DNA of 64,000 nucleotides from Nocardia higoensis NBRC 100133 (GCF_000308595.1 NZ_BAGA01000185.1:54611-118610); one strand, 5' to 3'. Positions 27,001 through 32,678 are shown, counted from the first letter of the stretch. Numbers and translations: made by a program. The notes: generated from the letters alone by a model not told the origin.

Positions 27001-29296
27001 CGCTGTCGGAGTGACTCTCGGCAATCACCGTGACCGGTTGCCGGACACCGTCGGCTGGCTCGACGTCGACGCCCCCTCCTTCGTCGCCGCCGCGGAGTCG
27101 GCGGTACCGGACGCGATCACCGACGCCGACCGCACCGCCACACTGCGGCCGGAGCACCCGGCCTATCTGATCTACACCTCGGGCTCCACCGGGGTGCCCA
27201 AAGGCGTGGTGGTGACCCACACCGGCCTGGCGAACCTGGCCGCCGAGGCACGGGAACGGTTCGCGATCACACCGGCCGCCCGGGTGCTGGGCGCCGCTTC
27301 CCCGAGTTTCGACGTCTCGATACTCGAATTGCTCACGGCCGCCGCCGGTGGAGCGACGCTCGTGCCTGCTCCGGCGACCGTCGTCGGCGGCCCGGAACTG
27401 GCCGAAGTGATCGCCGCCGAACACCTCACCCATGCCGCCCTCACCCCCACAGTGCTCGGATCGCTGCGGCCGGAGACGGTGGACACCCTCACCACACTCG
27501 TCCTCGGCGGCGAAACTCTGCCGCCCGATCTGGCGAACAGGTGGATACCGGGGCGGACTGTTATCAATACCTACGGCGCGAGCGAATACACAATCATGAG
27601 CTGTGCGCGCGCGCCGCTGACCACAGCCACCGAGAGCCCGATCGGCATCGGCGGTCCGGTCCGTGGGTTCGCCGCCGTCGTCCTCGACGCCAGACTCCGT
27701 CCCGTCCCGGCGGGGGTGGTGGGCGAGCTCTACCTGTCCGGACCCGGCCTGGCCCGCTGCTACCACGGACAGCCCGCACTCACCGCGGCCCGGTTCGTGG
27801 CCGATCCCTACGGGCCCGCCGGTACACAGCTGTATCGCACCGGCGACCTGGTCGCCTGGAACGCCGACCGGACACTGCGCTACGCGGGCCGCAGCGACCT
27901 GCAGATCGAACTCGCGGGCAACCGCATCGAACCCGGTGACATCGAAACCGCACTACGCGGCCTGCCCGGCATCACCCACGCCGCCGTGACAGTGCACACC
28001 CGGCCCGACGGCGCCGCCCAGCTCGTCGGTTACGTCGTCCCCGCACCGGGCGCCACGCCCGACGCCACGGCGATGACCACCCGACTCGCCACCCTCTTGC
28101 CCACCCACATGATCCCCACCGCCTTGATCACCCTCGATCGAATCCCGCTGACCCGAACCGGGAAACTCGATTACCGGGCACTGCCCGCACCCGACGGGCA
28201 CGACGCCGGCCACCGGCCACCGGCCACACCGCTCGAGCAGATCGTCTGCACTGCCTTCGGCCGCACGCTGGACATCGAACGAGTCGGCGTCGACGACGGC
28301 TTCTTCGCCCTCGGCGGCAACTCCCTGGCCGCCGCGCGTCTGGTGACGTTGCTGGCGGAGTCCACCGGCGCCACCGTGCCGATCCGGTGGATCTTCACCG
28401 CGCCCACCCCGCGAGCGCTCGCCGAGCGCATCGATGCCCGCCTGCGCGGCTCCGACGACGACCGGGACGACGAACACGACAGCGGGGTCTCCGTGCTGCT
28501 TCCGCTGCGTGCCGACGGGGACGCCGAACCACTGTTCTGCGTCCACCCGGCCATCGGACTGGCGTGGGGCTTCAGCGGACTTGTGCAGCACCTCGACCCC
28601 GACCGGCCCGTGTACGGGCTGCAGTCCCCGGCGCTGACCGAGCCCACCGCGCGGTTCGACACACTCGGGCAACTCGCCGCCCGCTACGTGCGGGAGATCA
28701 GGTCCGTCCAGCCGCACGGTCCCTATCACCTGCTGGGCTACTCACTGGGCGGCACGATCGCCCACGCCATCGCGGTCCAGCTCCGTCGCGACGGCGACAC
28801 CGTCGCCACCCTGGCCATGATGGACACCCGCGTGGTCGCCGCCGACAGCGTTCTCGCTCCGGCGCCCTCCATCGCGGACATGCTCACCGAGTTCGGCGGA
28901 ATCGCCGGGTCGCAAGCCGACGCCGACCTCACCTTCGAGGCCGCGGCCGAATTGCTGCACCGGCAAGGCGGGCTCTTCACCGTGCTGACCCCCGAGCATC
29001 TCGAGATCCTGCACCGGGACTACAGCCGGCTCATCGATCTCACCCGTGTCCACCGGCCCGAACTCCTCGACGGGGACCTGATCTATTTCAGAGCCGGTGC
29101 AGGCGATGCAGCCGACGGCCCTTCTCCGGCGCGGGCATGGGGAGAGCACATCACCGGCTCCATCGTCGAACACCTCGTTCCCGGCAGGCACGAACGGATG
29201 ACCGATCCCGACGCTCTGCGCGCCATCGGACTCGTCCTCACCCGGCACTTCCGCTCCGCCCGGCTCCCGCACCCCGAACAGCCCGCTCCCGAATAG
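12098..29296 (+). CDS. Four-module non-ribosomal peptide synthetase with terminal thioesterase
   Basis: 5,732-residue cytoplasmic assembly line. Domains (approximate residues): C1 28-448 (HH 157-158, HHVALDG); half C 463-720; A1 731-1218; T1 1231-1300 (GGDS, Ser1262); C2 1318-1766 (HHIAADG, LCL type); A2 1778-2268; T2 2283-2352 (Ser2313); E1 2369-2841 (degenerate); C3 2875-3308 (HHLLLDG, DCL type); A3 3322-3821; T3 3835-3902 (Ser3865); E2 3920-4391 (HHLVVDG, intact); C4 4412-4861 (HHILIDG, DCL type); A4 4878-5361; T4 5376-5448 (GGNS, Ser5409); TE 5465-5725 (GYSLGG, Ser5549). C1 resembles the EntF/DhbF condensation domain (PLSSGQRALWI; FAGPMVNV; SGPVEDL), so the chain probably starts with an acyl or aryl group loaded elsewhere. 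E1 has HRSAIDE for HHxxxDG, LRGHGR for EGHGR and FGYTD for FNYLG. Hand-read ten-residue specificity codes: A1 DAWVVAAIMK (Phe-like), A2 DVGCVGSIMK (ornithine-like backbone), A3 DALAVGTIQK, A4 DVLAVGTIMK (unassigned). Expected product is a capped tetrapeptide with a D residue at least at position 3. No MbtH-like gene is in the window. Confidence 0.95.
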   Translation: MGDPRLRLGPAPAAQEDSWTDAPAAQPVPLSSGQRALWIAQRLSPGVPICEAQYIEFRGDLDVDLLRRVSIRAGREFQSGYLRLVEVEGEPFQVFDPTLESEGPVIDMRDEPDPMAAALRWMRQEYTAPLDMTRDRLTAWTLVQVGDQHFLWYSRIHHVALDGYAAMTMVNRVAALYTAAVQGRTADQCEAADLRTLYEIDRSYRESERFANDQAYWADRLAGVQEMSNSATAPAPASAHSVAAIGELPAGTVDGIQRFARASGASPAAVVIAAYGCHLARMTGRDQAMINVPVSGRTTAVLRRSGGVFVNVAPMPIDIDERDTAATLVRRVQSDLIAALRHQRCGLSDIRAAAGHSGQRRFAGPMVNVMFFSQEIRLGSITGEFHILSSGPVEDLLIDLYQTGDPPRTVLHFMANPALYTGGELTRQHTAFAQFLDAFTAVSPDTALGQVHPESVRAGARIRRRRESLEFWRATLAELPEELSLPVDRPRRGARSDRWGTRVSQLRAGLVEGLERVARECRCSLFTVVHGALAVLLARSSGSGDIWVGTPATRHDDAPVDPARETLADTVVLRTEVDLAESFADFLVRVRRSDRDAFDHADVPLDQLVDRFAPQRSRHSLCPVMVEFQKSSPGDAESSGADLPATDLSGDATGCDLRVVVAEGGRTVRFIYATDLFDVATIDSLARRWIRILESVVADPSVTVGAIDVLDPAERVELSTRRGGPGEAPVTLADLLSSAVARDPERVAVVSGNRRMSYRELDEESNRLARVLAGRGIGPEDVVAVAIPRSPESVSAVWAVAKSGAAFLPVDPTHPTARIAHMVSDSRAAIGVTVESARDRLPDDVEWLTLGAGADRSSRPVTDSERTTVLRPQHPAYLIYTSGSTGVPKGVTVTHAGLAALSAEQRERYGVTADSRTLHLASPSFDASIWELLLAVGASATMVIAPPETYGGAALAELLRAERVTHAVATPAALTSVDPAGLDRLEVVVAAGEACSPDLVRRWASGGRRFFDAYGPTEATIMTNQSDSLAPGDLVTIGGPIRGVAEWVLDQRLQPVPVGVAGELYVAGDVLARGYHGRPALTAERFVACPWLPGARMYRTGDVVRWTAQGTVEHVGRSDFQVKIRGQRVELGEIDARLAEHESVAFAVTVGHRGGSGSASLVSYVVAASGCSIDTVALSGYLSERLPSYMVPASIMVLDRVPLTPVGKLDRKALPEPVFADAKAFRAPETPMERTIAEAFAEVLGVDAVGLDDSFFALGGDSLTATRVVARLGAAFDTEIPMQSFFETPTVAALATRIERHAGTGRQRPPLVAGPRPELVPLAPAQQRMWFFNQYDTASGAYNMPIALRLRGELDIDALRSAMADVLARHESLRTRYPDHDGTLIQVIEPPDRVDHELSVVDARSDELLSAVTEFAGAGFDVSSRAPVRARLFRAADLDEPEYVLAVVVHHIAADGFSMTPLARDVMTAYSARIRGQAPSWAPLPIQYADYALWQRAALGSPDDPHSLSAEQIRYWTEALDGAPEELSLPFDRPRPVVRSNRSGSCAAVSDAGLVAGLERVARECGSSLFMVVHGALAVLLARLSDTGDVSVGTPVSGRGDAVLDGVVGMFVNTVVLRTEVDSGESFADFLGRVRRVDLDAFGRADVPFEQLVDRLAPVRSQSRHPLFQVLLVFQDPAGVEVELPGLDVSVLDVPEGVAGFDLRVVVSGAPGGGLLSRFTYARDLFDAVTVEAVVGRWVRILESVVADPSVALGAIDVLAPAERADLLTRRGAPGETPSTLADLLSSAAARDPDGIAVVSGDRRVSYRELDEDSNRLARLLVARGAGPEDVVAVAIPRSPESVAAVCAVAKSGAAFLPVDPAYPAERIAHMLADSRAVLGVTVESVRDRLPETVYWLTAEEAGAEFGTGPVTDADRIRPLRIDDIAYVIYTSGSAGLPKGVAVGHRGLRNCAAEHRDAEHIESASRVLHLASPSFDVSVGEFLSALCNGATLVIAPSDVYGGDELAALLEREEVGHVCITPSALSTIDHTRWPLPNVRSLVVGGENYGTDLIERWSSGRRFCNSYGPTEATIMTNQSHPLTPDDLVTIGGPIRGVAEWVLDQRLQPVPVGVAGELYVAGDVLARGYHGRPALTAERFVACPWLAGARMYRTGDMARWTADGAVEYLGRSDFQVKIRGQRVELGEIDARLAEHDSVAFAVTVGHRGGSGSVSLVSYVVAEPGCSADPLVLSEYLSARLPSSMVPASIMVLDRVPLTPVGKLDRKALPEPVFADAKAFRAPETPMERTIAEAFADVLGVEQVGADDSFFALGGDSIMSIQLVTRAKASGVVFSARDVFECKTVAGLARVAVRADSSPSASLPAELPGGGVGPIPLTPVLREFVERANGAIERNSQAVMLDLPAGTTRQALAGTVQAVLDRHDMLRTRLHRTSDGDWTWEALPVGTIRADDVVRRVATTRHPGGTEFRASVAAEMETAADRLDPEAGLVVQAVWFDPADAAERGRILLLVHRSAIDETSWGILVSDLAAAWARIESGAPPAAAPAGTSMRSWAHGLLRAAQLPERVAEFDMWTAIAHGDDPVIGRRRLDPAIDVAATGCRFEIDVPPADAEALSTDVPAAFHGDVRDILLTALAVAVTKWRRVHTPDGARTDLLVGLRGHGRAATVVPGADIAETVGWFSTSFPLRLDLSGIDLDDAGAGGPALGAAVKSVKEQLRAVPDHGIGYGLLRYLNDDTGPALGSTPEPQIRFGYTDPVSVEPAEGVAAGWMPVQGDPGDARCIDISNPGMPLPAVLDIDARVVDAGGPPRLRAIWSYPAGVLDADEVREMARSWREVLTALVRGTRRPGLGGRTPSDLDLVRLSQNEIERLEDRYPAASDIWPLTPLQEGLLFHALVSEDSVDAYVVQLVLDLRGQVDPDRLRRAGQTLLERHANLRAAFVTDVGPVQVVEEGIEAPWSKADLSGLGEDARDREWELLLAADRASRFDPARAPLLRWMLVTLEASRYRLVLTNHHLLLDGWSAPLLVRELLTLYATDGDATVLPAVHPYRDFLRWMVEQDRAASLAAWARAFDGAEQPTQVAPPDPRRRYTRSREVHGELTEDRTEALQEFARTRGITLNTVIQTAWATVLAALTARDDVTFGATVSGRPPQVPGVEEMIGLFIATVPVRVRLDITESLGQLLDRVQAEQAALLGHHHVGLTDIEHAAGPGTVFDTMTVFESYPVDREALASQIDIAGLRLVDVTGIDAAHYPLGVVAHVDTRLRLRITYLPELFDQDTMQTILGKVLTVIGVVAVQPDLPLAALNLLSPAEYRELTSVTGDPAVPERVLPDLLAATVAEDPEAVAVACEERRWTYGELDAESNRLARVLIGRGVGPETCVAVGMARSVESVLAVWAVTKSGAAFVPVDPQYPADRVGHMLADSAVTVGITLSQWRDQLPGSVRWLVLDDPALEAEIAGSPAGPVTDAERLTPLRVDQAAYIIYTSGSTGVPKGVVVTHRGLANLVTEQCARFGVGPGTRVSHVASPSFDAAILEYLWAFASGAQLVIVPPTVYGGAELARILSLQKVTHAALTPAALGTLDPAGLDDLGTVVVGGEAPTPDLVSRWAPGRRLFNTYGPAEATIQTDAGTPMVAGEAVTIGGPIRGVGEVVLDPWLRPVPVGFVGELYLTGPGLARGYRNQGALTASRFVANPFAEPGQRMYRTGDMVRWSRSPDGRLALDYVGRADLQVKVRGFRIELGEVESALRACPGVRHAAAKVQRGDSTGDRLIGYVVPEPGAGTDPAAVLAHLGQRLAPQMVPATVVVLEALPVTPNGKLDRAALPEPDFSSGRTEFRAPATEVEKVLAGLFAEVLGLDEVGVDDSFFALGGDSIMSIQLVTRAKAAGVVLSAREVFECRTVAGLARVAERAENSSAASLPAELPGGGVGPIPLTPIMCWMFERGDFDRFCQWVLLTLPVGIDTAGIAGTVQAVIDHHDMLRARIHPDPAHPSGWALQVQPVAASAAASIRRVPVDVATDSRSFATIVEAEANAAAERLDPAAGRMLQLVWFDRAGQPGRLLVVAHHLVVDGVSWRILVPDLAAAWAEVSAGRRPRLAPVGTSMRRWAHALRTAAADIDEYEWWRSMLGGDDPPLGTRPLDPAVDVQASAVTAEVTLPAEVTRAVLTTLPRAFHGNVDDAMIAGLALALVRRQRGHGHAVTGTLLTLESHGRHDEVLPGADLTRTVGWFTTTYPVRLDLSGIDIDEAFEGGPAAGAAVKSVKEQLRRIPRHGIGYGLMRYLAPDAARIASALPDPQVSFNYLGRFDTLPASLRDIGWMPAGGDFGAGGAQNPTAPVAAALGINAVVVDTPDGPVLTAAWDYPTGVFTSAEVAELMASWRAAMSALATHAGRPGAGGLTPSDLGLVDLEQAAIDRFENRYPGLEDIWPLTPLQAGLLFHAELAADSRAAGPDAELDPYTVQLAVDLGGRVDPDRLHRAARALVGRHQNLRTAFVRDTAGNPVQVVRRQVDVPFTRADLTERDDAATALEELMDADRRAGFDVTAAPLLRLVLIRTAPARHRLLVSMHHILIDGWSTPLLIRELLTLYASDSDPASLASVRPYRDYLAWLGEQDQGAGETAWARALDGVTEPTLLAPEARGRRLTAAAQELDSPLSEERTAALVATAHRAETTLNTLVQTAWGIVLATETAREDVVFGATVSGRPPQISGIESMIGLFVNTVPVRIRLDQRESLDQLVRRVQAEQTALFDHQHIGLSRIDEVAGPGAMFDTVTVFESYPVDRAGLSENTDIAGMRVLDVRGRDAAHYPLGVIVHQDTRLHLIFKYLPDLFTAQRIGAISERVLRVLDAMAEDIERPLGQLRLLSPAEQSTLVPVRGAPGVPTAVLPQVLTAAMTPETEALACGDVRLSYRELDETSNRWARVLIAAGAGPETFVAVALPRSAEAVIAVWAVAKTGAAFVPIDPAHPRERIARILTDSGAAVGVTLGNHRDRLPDTVGWLDVDAPSFVAAAESAVPDAITDADRTATLRPEHPAYLIYTSGSTGVPKGVVVTHTGLANLAAEARERFAITPAARVLGAASPSFDVSILELLTAAAGGATLVPAPATVVGGPELAEVIAAEHLTHAALTPTVLGSLRPETVDTLTTLVLGGETLPPDLANRWIPGRTVINTYGASEYTIMSCARAPLTTATESPIGIGGPVRGFAAVVLDARLRPVPAGVVGELYLSGPGLARCYHGQPALTAARFVADPYGPAGTQLYRTGDLVAWNADRTLRYAGRSDLQIELAGNRIEPGDIETALRGLPGITHAAVTVHTRPDGAAQLVGYVVPAPGATPDATAMTTRLATLLPTHMIPTALITLDRIPLTRTGKLDYRALPAPDGHDAGHRPPATPLEQIVCTAFGRTLDIERVGVDDGFFALGGNSLAAARLVTLLAESTGATVPIRWIFTAPTPRALAERIDARLRGSDDDRDDEHDSGVSVLLPLRADGDAEPLFCVHPAIGLAWGFSGLVQHLDPDRPVYGLQSPALTEPTARFDTLGQLAARYVREIRSVQPHGPYHLLGYSLGGTIAHAIAVQLRRDGDTVATLAMMDTRVVAADSVLAPAPSIADMLTEFGGIAGSQADADLTFEAAAELLHRQGGLFTVLTPEHLEILHRDYSRLIDLTRVHRPELLDGDLIYFRAGAGDAADGPSPARAWGEHITGSIVEHLVPGRHERMTDPDALRAIGLVLTRHFRSARLPHPEQPAPE
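15196..15370 (+). repeat. Intragenic repeat in A1, identical to 18349-18523
   Basis: A 175-bp stretch encoding part of the C-terminal subdomain of adenylation domain 1 is identical, base for base, to 18349-18523 in adenylation domain 2, at an offset of 3,153 bp (1,051 codons). It starts just after the specificity-determining region, so the two pockets differ while the scaffold is the same. Confidence 0.85.
15677..15822 (+). repeat. Intragenic repeat at A1-T1 junction, identical to 18830-18975
   Basis: A 146-bp stretch from the end of adenylation domain 1 into carrier domain 1 is identical to 18830-18975, at the same 3,153-bp offset as the block at 15196. Confidence 0.85.
18349..18523 (+). 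repeat. Intragenic repeat in A2, copy of 15196-15370
   Basis: Second copy of the 175-bp identical block, in adenylation domain 2 of the NRPS. Confidence 0.85.
18830..18975 (+). repeat. Intragenic repeat at A2-T2 junction, copy of 15677-15822
   Basis: Second copy of the 146-bp identical block. The following T2 coding sequence instead switches to resemble T3: 19010-19062 is identical to 23666-23718. Confidence 0.85.
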
Positions 29297-29323
29297 CCAC
29301 ACCTCAGCAAGGACCGCCAGATC

Positions 29324-29992
29324 ATGACCAACGACCACGTCGTCGTCAGGACCCGCTCCGGCGTCGAGCCGACCAAACTGTTCACGACCGATACCCCACC
29401 GGCTGTCCCTGAGCATCCGTGCGCTGCCGAGCTGAGGCAGTGGACTCGGGAACACCTGTGCCGACCGCACCCCGACCTCGGCAGACCGGGGCCGGTATGC
29501 CCCTACATCAGCCACTCCATCGCACACGAATTCCTGTGGGCGGCCTACTTCGAAGGCCGCCGCATCGACGCCGAGCGCATCACGGCCATCGTCGACGACC
29601 TGTACGACCTGTTCCCCACCCTGCCGCCGACCACCCAGCCCGATGCGACGTTCAAGGCCGTCCTCGCGGTCTTCCCCGACCTCACCGAGTACACCGACCT
29701 GGACGTCGTGCAACGTGACCAGAAGACCCGGTTCGTGCGGGAAGGCCTGATGCTGGGCCAGTTCTATCCGGGGTGCACGATGGCAGGCCTGCGTAATCCG
29801 GCGTTTCCGGCACTGGACGCGCCCCTGCCGATGCTCGCGGTGCGGCACATGGCTGCCACCGACTTCCTGTTCCTCGACAGCCGCCACGAGTGGCTCGAGG
29901 CCTACCTCGCGATCTTCGCCCCCGCCATCCCCAAATTCATCGCGACCACCATGGCCGACAGGCTCCTGCAGACCCCGGACGCCCCGAACTGA
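29324..29992 (+). CDS. NRPS-associated protein, possibly DUF6875 family
   Basis: 222-residue soluble protein with no signal peptide. It starts 27 bp after the NRPS stop, with AAGGA at 29309-29313, so it is almost certainly co-transcribed and may act on the peptide or its precursor. Conspicuous conserved-looking segments are RPGPVCPYISHSI, VREGLMLGQFYPGC and LAVRHMAATDFLFL. The spaced cysteines (C50-ish, PVCPY, PGC) and single histidines could bind a metal or heme, but that is speculation. From memory the LMLGQF...RHM pattern matches the uncharacterised DUF6875 family of actinobacteria; I am not certain. No reaction is assigned. Confidence 0.7.
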   Translation: MTNDHVVVRTRSGVEPTKLFTTDTPPAVPEHPCAAELRQWTREHLCRPHPDLGRPGPVCPYISHSIAHEFLWAAYFEGRRIDAERITAIVDDLYDLFPTLPPTTQPDATFKAVLAVFPDLTEYTDLDVVQRDQKTRFVREGLMLGQFYPGCTMAGLRNPAFPALDAPLPMLAVRHMAATDFLFLDSRHEWLEAYLAIFAPAIPKFIATTMADRLLQTPDAPN

Positions 29993-30269
29993 CGCAATCG
30001 CCGCACGTACCCGGCTCACGCCCGACCCGAGCTCGACGGCGCCGAGGCGGCCAACCGGTTCCTCCGCGATCACGGCCCGCTCGGCGGAGAAGTGGTCGCC
30101 GCCCACAGCCGCGTGCGACTGTCCGGCCGCACGGTGACGGGCCGCCTCGCCCTGGACCGTCAAGCCGGGCTGTACAGAATCGTCCTGATCGTAAGGATTT
30201 TCTCGAACGCCCCGGGCGCGCAAGATGAATGGGCCCCACCGATTCGTGCGTCAGCGAAACGAGGAATCC
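29993..30269. other. Intergenic region, possible coding remnant
   Basis: 277 bp between the NRPS partner gene and the LysR gene. One plus-strand frame (about 30035-30190) reads GAEAANRFLRDHGPLGGEVV and on through RVRLSGRTVTGRLALDR with amphipathic, protein-like composition, but it has no start or ribosome site. It may be the tail of a lost gene. The LysR promoter should lie in the AT-richer end near 30170-30260. Confidence 0.3.
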
Positions 30270-31175
30270 ATGTACGACATCCGGCGCCTGATCCTGTTAC
30301 GGGATCTGTCCGAACGCGCCACGTTGACGGCGGTATCGGAATTGCACGGGATCACCACTTCCGCGGTTTCCCAGCAATTGCGCATTCTCGAGGACGAGGT
30401 GGGTACGGTGTTGACCCGCAGGGAAGGGCGGGTGCTGCGCCTGACCTATGCCGGGCGGGTGCTGGTGGATCACACCTCGCGCATCGTGGCCGCGCTCGAA
30501 GAGGCCGAATCGGCGGTGGCCGCCACCGCGGAGAAGGTGACCGGGGTGCTCACCCTCGCCACATTCCGCACCGCGCAGAACCGGCTGGCGCTGCCCGCGG
30601 CCTCGCGGCTGATGAAGGAGTACCCGGGTCTGCGGGTACGGCTGGTGGATCTGATGCCGGTGGATTCGGTGCCCGCGGTACGGCGCCAGGAAGTGGATCT
30701 GGCGATCACCTATGCCTACTCGTTCGGTACCAGGGATCTCCCGCTCGGCCTGACCTCCGACTTCCTCTACGAGGACCCATTGGTCCTGCTCGCACCCCCT
30801 GGCCTGCGTGAACAGGCTCGTCGCCGCGGGCTGGCGGCGGTGCGCGACGCGGACTGGATCACCGCTCTCGACGGCGCGCCCTCGATCGCGTCGGTGATGT
30901 TCGCCTGCCGCGAGGCCGGTTTCGCCCCGCGCATCCAGCATCGCTGCGGCAGCTTCGCAGGTATGGCGGACATGGTCGCGCACGGGCTCGGGGTGGCGGT
31001 GGTGCCCGAGCTGTCGCTGTCCGACGAACACCGGTCGCTGGTGGCCTGCCCGGTCGTGGACGCCTCGCGCCGGATCGGAGTGACCTACCGCCAGTCCTCG
31101 GCCGAACGGCCCGCCATCGCGGCCGCCATCCGGACCCTGCGGTCGATGGTGCAGCCCCGCCTGCTCGCCTCGTGA
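30270..31175 (+). CDS. LysR family transcriptional regulator
   Basis: 301-residue regulator. The N-terminal winged helix-turn-helix is MYDIRRLILLRDLSERATLT followed by ITTSAVSQQLRILEDEVG. The C-terminal two-lobe ligand-binding domain starts near residue 90 (GVLTLATFRTAQNRLALPA). ATG at 30270 is preferred to an upstream ATG at 30225, because residues from MYDIRR match the usual LysR start and GAGGA lies at 30261-30265. It is on the same strand, 189 bp ahead of the twelve-gene flavin monooxygenase/importer operon, and is the natural candidate for its regulator. LysR proteins such as CysB, Cbl and SsuR control sulfur genes in other bacteria; which ligand is sensed here is unknown. Confidence 0.92.
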   Translation: MYDIRRLILLRDLSERATLTAVSELHGITTSAVSQQLRILEDEVGTVLTRREGRVLRLTYAGRVLVDHTSRIVAALEEAESAVAATAEKVTGVLTLATFRTAQNRLALPAASRLMKEYPGLRVRLVDLMPVDSVPAVRRQEVDLAITYAYSFGTRDLPLGLTSDFLYEDPLVLLAPPGLREQARRRGLAAVRDADWITALDGAPSIASVMFACREAGFAPRIQHRCGSFAGMADMVAHGLGVAVVPELSLSDEHRSLVACPVVDASRRIGVTYRQSSAERPAIAAAIRTLRSMVQPRLLAS

Positions 31176-31364
31176 GCCGGACCGTGGCCAGATCGCGAAA
31201 TCGTCGGCGCTGTCGCCGGATTCGACGTCCGTGAGTCCAGAAAAACTGAACGATTGTCGTAGAACCGCTGTCTTGTGCGGTCCGGCAATCACTTCCGATA
31301 CTGACCCGAGAAGTAATTCTCCGCCTGCCCCGGAATTCCCGGCGGCCCGAATCGACGGAAGCCG
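31176..31364. promoter_or_regulatory. Promoter region of the monooxygenase/importer operon
   Basis: 189 bp with locally lower GC (31190-31340) between the LysR gene and the first monooxygenase. It should hold the operon promoter and LysR sites, but no clear T-N11-A palindrome could be fixed. A short arginine-rich frame (GTG 31184 to TGA 31234) has a single cysteine and was not accepted as a leader peptide. Confidence 0.35.
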
Positions 31365-32678
31365 ATGACACGCTTTCTGCATGTGAACATATCGCTGCTC
31401 ACGCCCGGCCATTTCCGCGGCGCATGGCGGCTGCCGGACAATGATCCGCGCGCATTCATCGACGCCGCGAATTTCCGGCGCCTGACCAGGCTGGCCGAAT
31501 CCGCCGCGCTGCACGCCGTTTTCGTCGGCGACAGCCCCGCGCTCGCCCCCGACATCGCCAACGCCCCCGGACTCGGTCACGACCCGGTGGTCATGCTGGC
31601 AGACGCCGCCGCGGGCACCTCGCACATCGGCGTGATCGCCACCGCATCAACCACTTTCGAGCATCCTTACGCTCTCGCCCGCAAGTTCCTGAGTCTGGAT
31701 CACCTCACCGGCGGTCGCGCGGGCTGGAACGCGGTCACCACCCAGGCCGTCGCCGCGGCAGCCAATTTCGGATTGCCGGAACTGCCCGACAAGGAATTGC
31801 GCTACCGCCGCGCCGAGGAATTCGCCTCGGTGGTGACCGGGCTGTGGGACGGCTGGGAACCCGAGGCCCTGCTCGGTGACAAGTCGGGCCATTTCGCCGA
31901 CACCTCCCGCATCCACAAGGTCGCGCACCAGGGCGAGTTCTTCTCGGTCGCCGGTCCGCTGCCGCTGCCTCGCTCGCCGCAGGGCAGGCCCCTGGTCGTG
32001 CAGGCGGGAGGCTCACCCGGCGGGCAGCGCTTGGCCGGGCGCCATGCCGACCTGGTGTTCACCACCGCGCAGACGCCGGAGCTGGCGAAGGCGCAGCGCG
32101 AGACCATCCGTTCGCACGCGACAGGTTTCGGCCGCGATCCGGAGTCGGTGCAGCTGTCCACCGGCTTGGTGGTGGTGATCGGCGGCACCGAAGAGGAGGC
32201 GCGCCGCCGCGAGACCGAACTGCGCAACACCATCCCGTCGCGTCCCGCGCTCGACCAGCTGGCCGGCCAGCTGGGCCTGGCGCCCGGCTCACTCGAGGCC
32301 GACACCGTACTCACCCCGGACAGCCTGTCCGGCGCGAACGGCCGCTCCGCCGGTTTCGGTGCGGGCGTGCTGGCCCTTCTCCGGCAGCGCCCGCACACCG
32401 CGCTGGAACTCGTGCACCGTTTCGCGGGCGGCGCGGGTCACCGCCTGGTGGTCGGCACCCCCGAACAGGTCGCCGACGGCATCGTCGACTGGTTCGCCGC
32501 CGACGTCACCGACGGGTTCACCATCATGCCCGGCGACACCAATCACGACTTCGCCGCCTTCGTCGAGCAGGTCGTTCCGATCCTGGTGCGGCGCGGCGTC
32601 TTCCGCGGCGAGTACATCCACGACACGCTGCGCGGCAACCTCGGCCTCACCCTGGAGCCGGCGGGAGTCCTCCGATGA
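31365..32678 (+). CDS. LLM-class flavin-dependent monooxygenase (NtaA/DszA family)
   Basis: 437-residue TIM-barrel enzyme of the luciferase-like superfamily. It would use FMNH2 from a separate reductase and O2 to break a C-S or C-N bond. The NtaA/SnaA/DszA subfamily signature LDHLTGGRAGWNAVTT is present at ~105-120, with ANFGL after it and the typical GEFFSVAGPL...RSPQGRPLVVQAGGS block. The C-terminus GDTNHDFAAFVEQVVPILVRRGVFR is also typical. First gene of a twelve-gene operon; weak ribosome site (GGAA, 31357-31360). The stop overlaps the next start by four bases. Paralogous to the enzymes at 33973 and 35325. The substrate is not readable; an organosulfur compound fits the neighbours. Confidence 0.9.
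   Translation: MTRFLHVNISLLTPGHFRGAWRLPDNDPRAFIDAANFRRLTRLAESAALHAVFVGDSPALAPDIANAPGLGHDPVVMLADAAAGTSHIGVIATASTTFEHPYALARKFLSLDHLTGGRAGWNAVTTQAVAAAANFGLPELPDKELRYRRAEEFASVVTGLWDGWEPEALLGDKSGHFADTSRIHKVAHQGEFFSVAGPLPLPRSPQGRPLVVQAGGSPGGQRLAGRHADLVFTTAQTPELAKAQRETIRSHATGFGRDPESVQLSTGLVVVIGGTEEEARRRETELRNTIPSRPALDQLAGQLGLAPGSLEADTVLTPDSLSGANGRSAGFGAGVLALLRQRPHTALELVHRFAGGAGHRLVVGTPEQVADGIVDWFAADVTDGFTIMPGDTNHDFAAFVEQVVPILVRRGVFRGEYIHDTLRGNLGLTLEPAGVLR

Noticed and set aside
23216..27766. Very long open frame on the minus strand opposite the NRPS (over 1,500 codons)
   Set aside because: It lies antisense to intact A, C, E and T domains, has no recognisable domain, and is rich in Arg, Gly and His, as expected from the complement of high-GC coding DNA.
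31184..31234. Short Arg-rich frame (MARSRNRRRCRRIRRP) ahead of the monooxygenase operon as a second cysteine leader peptide
   Set aside because: It has only one cysteine, no ribosome site and no accompanying hairpin, unlike the leader at 6291.
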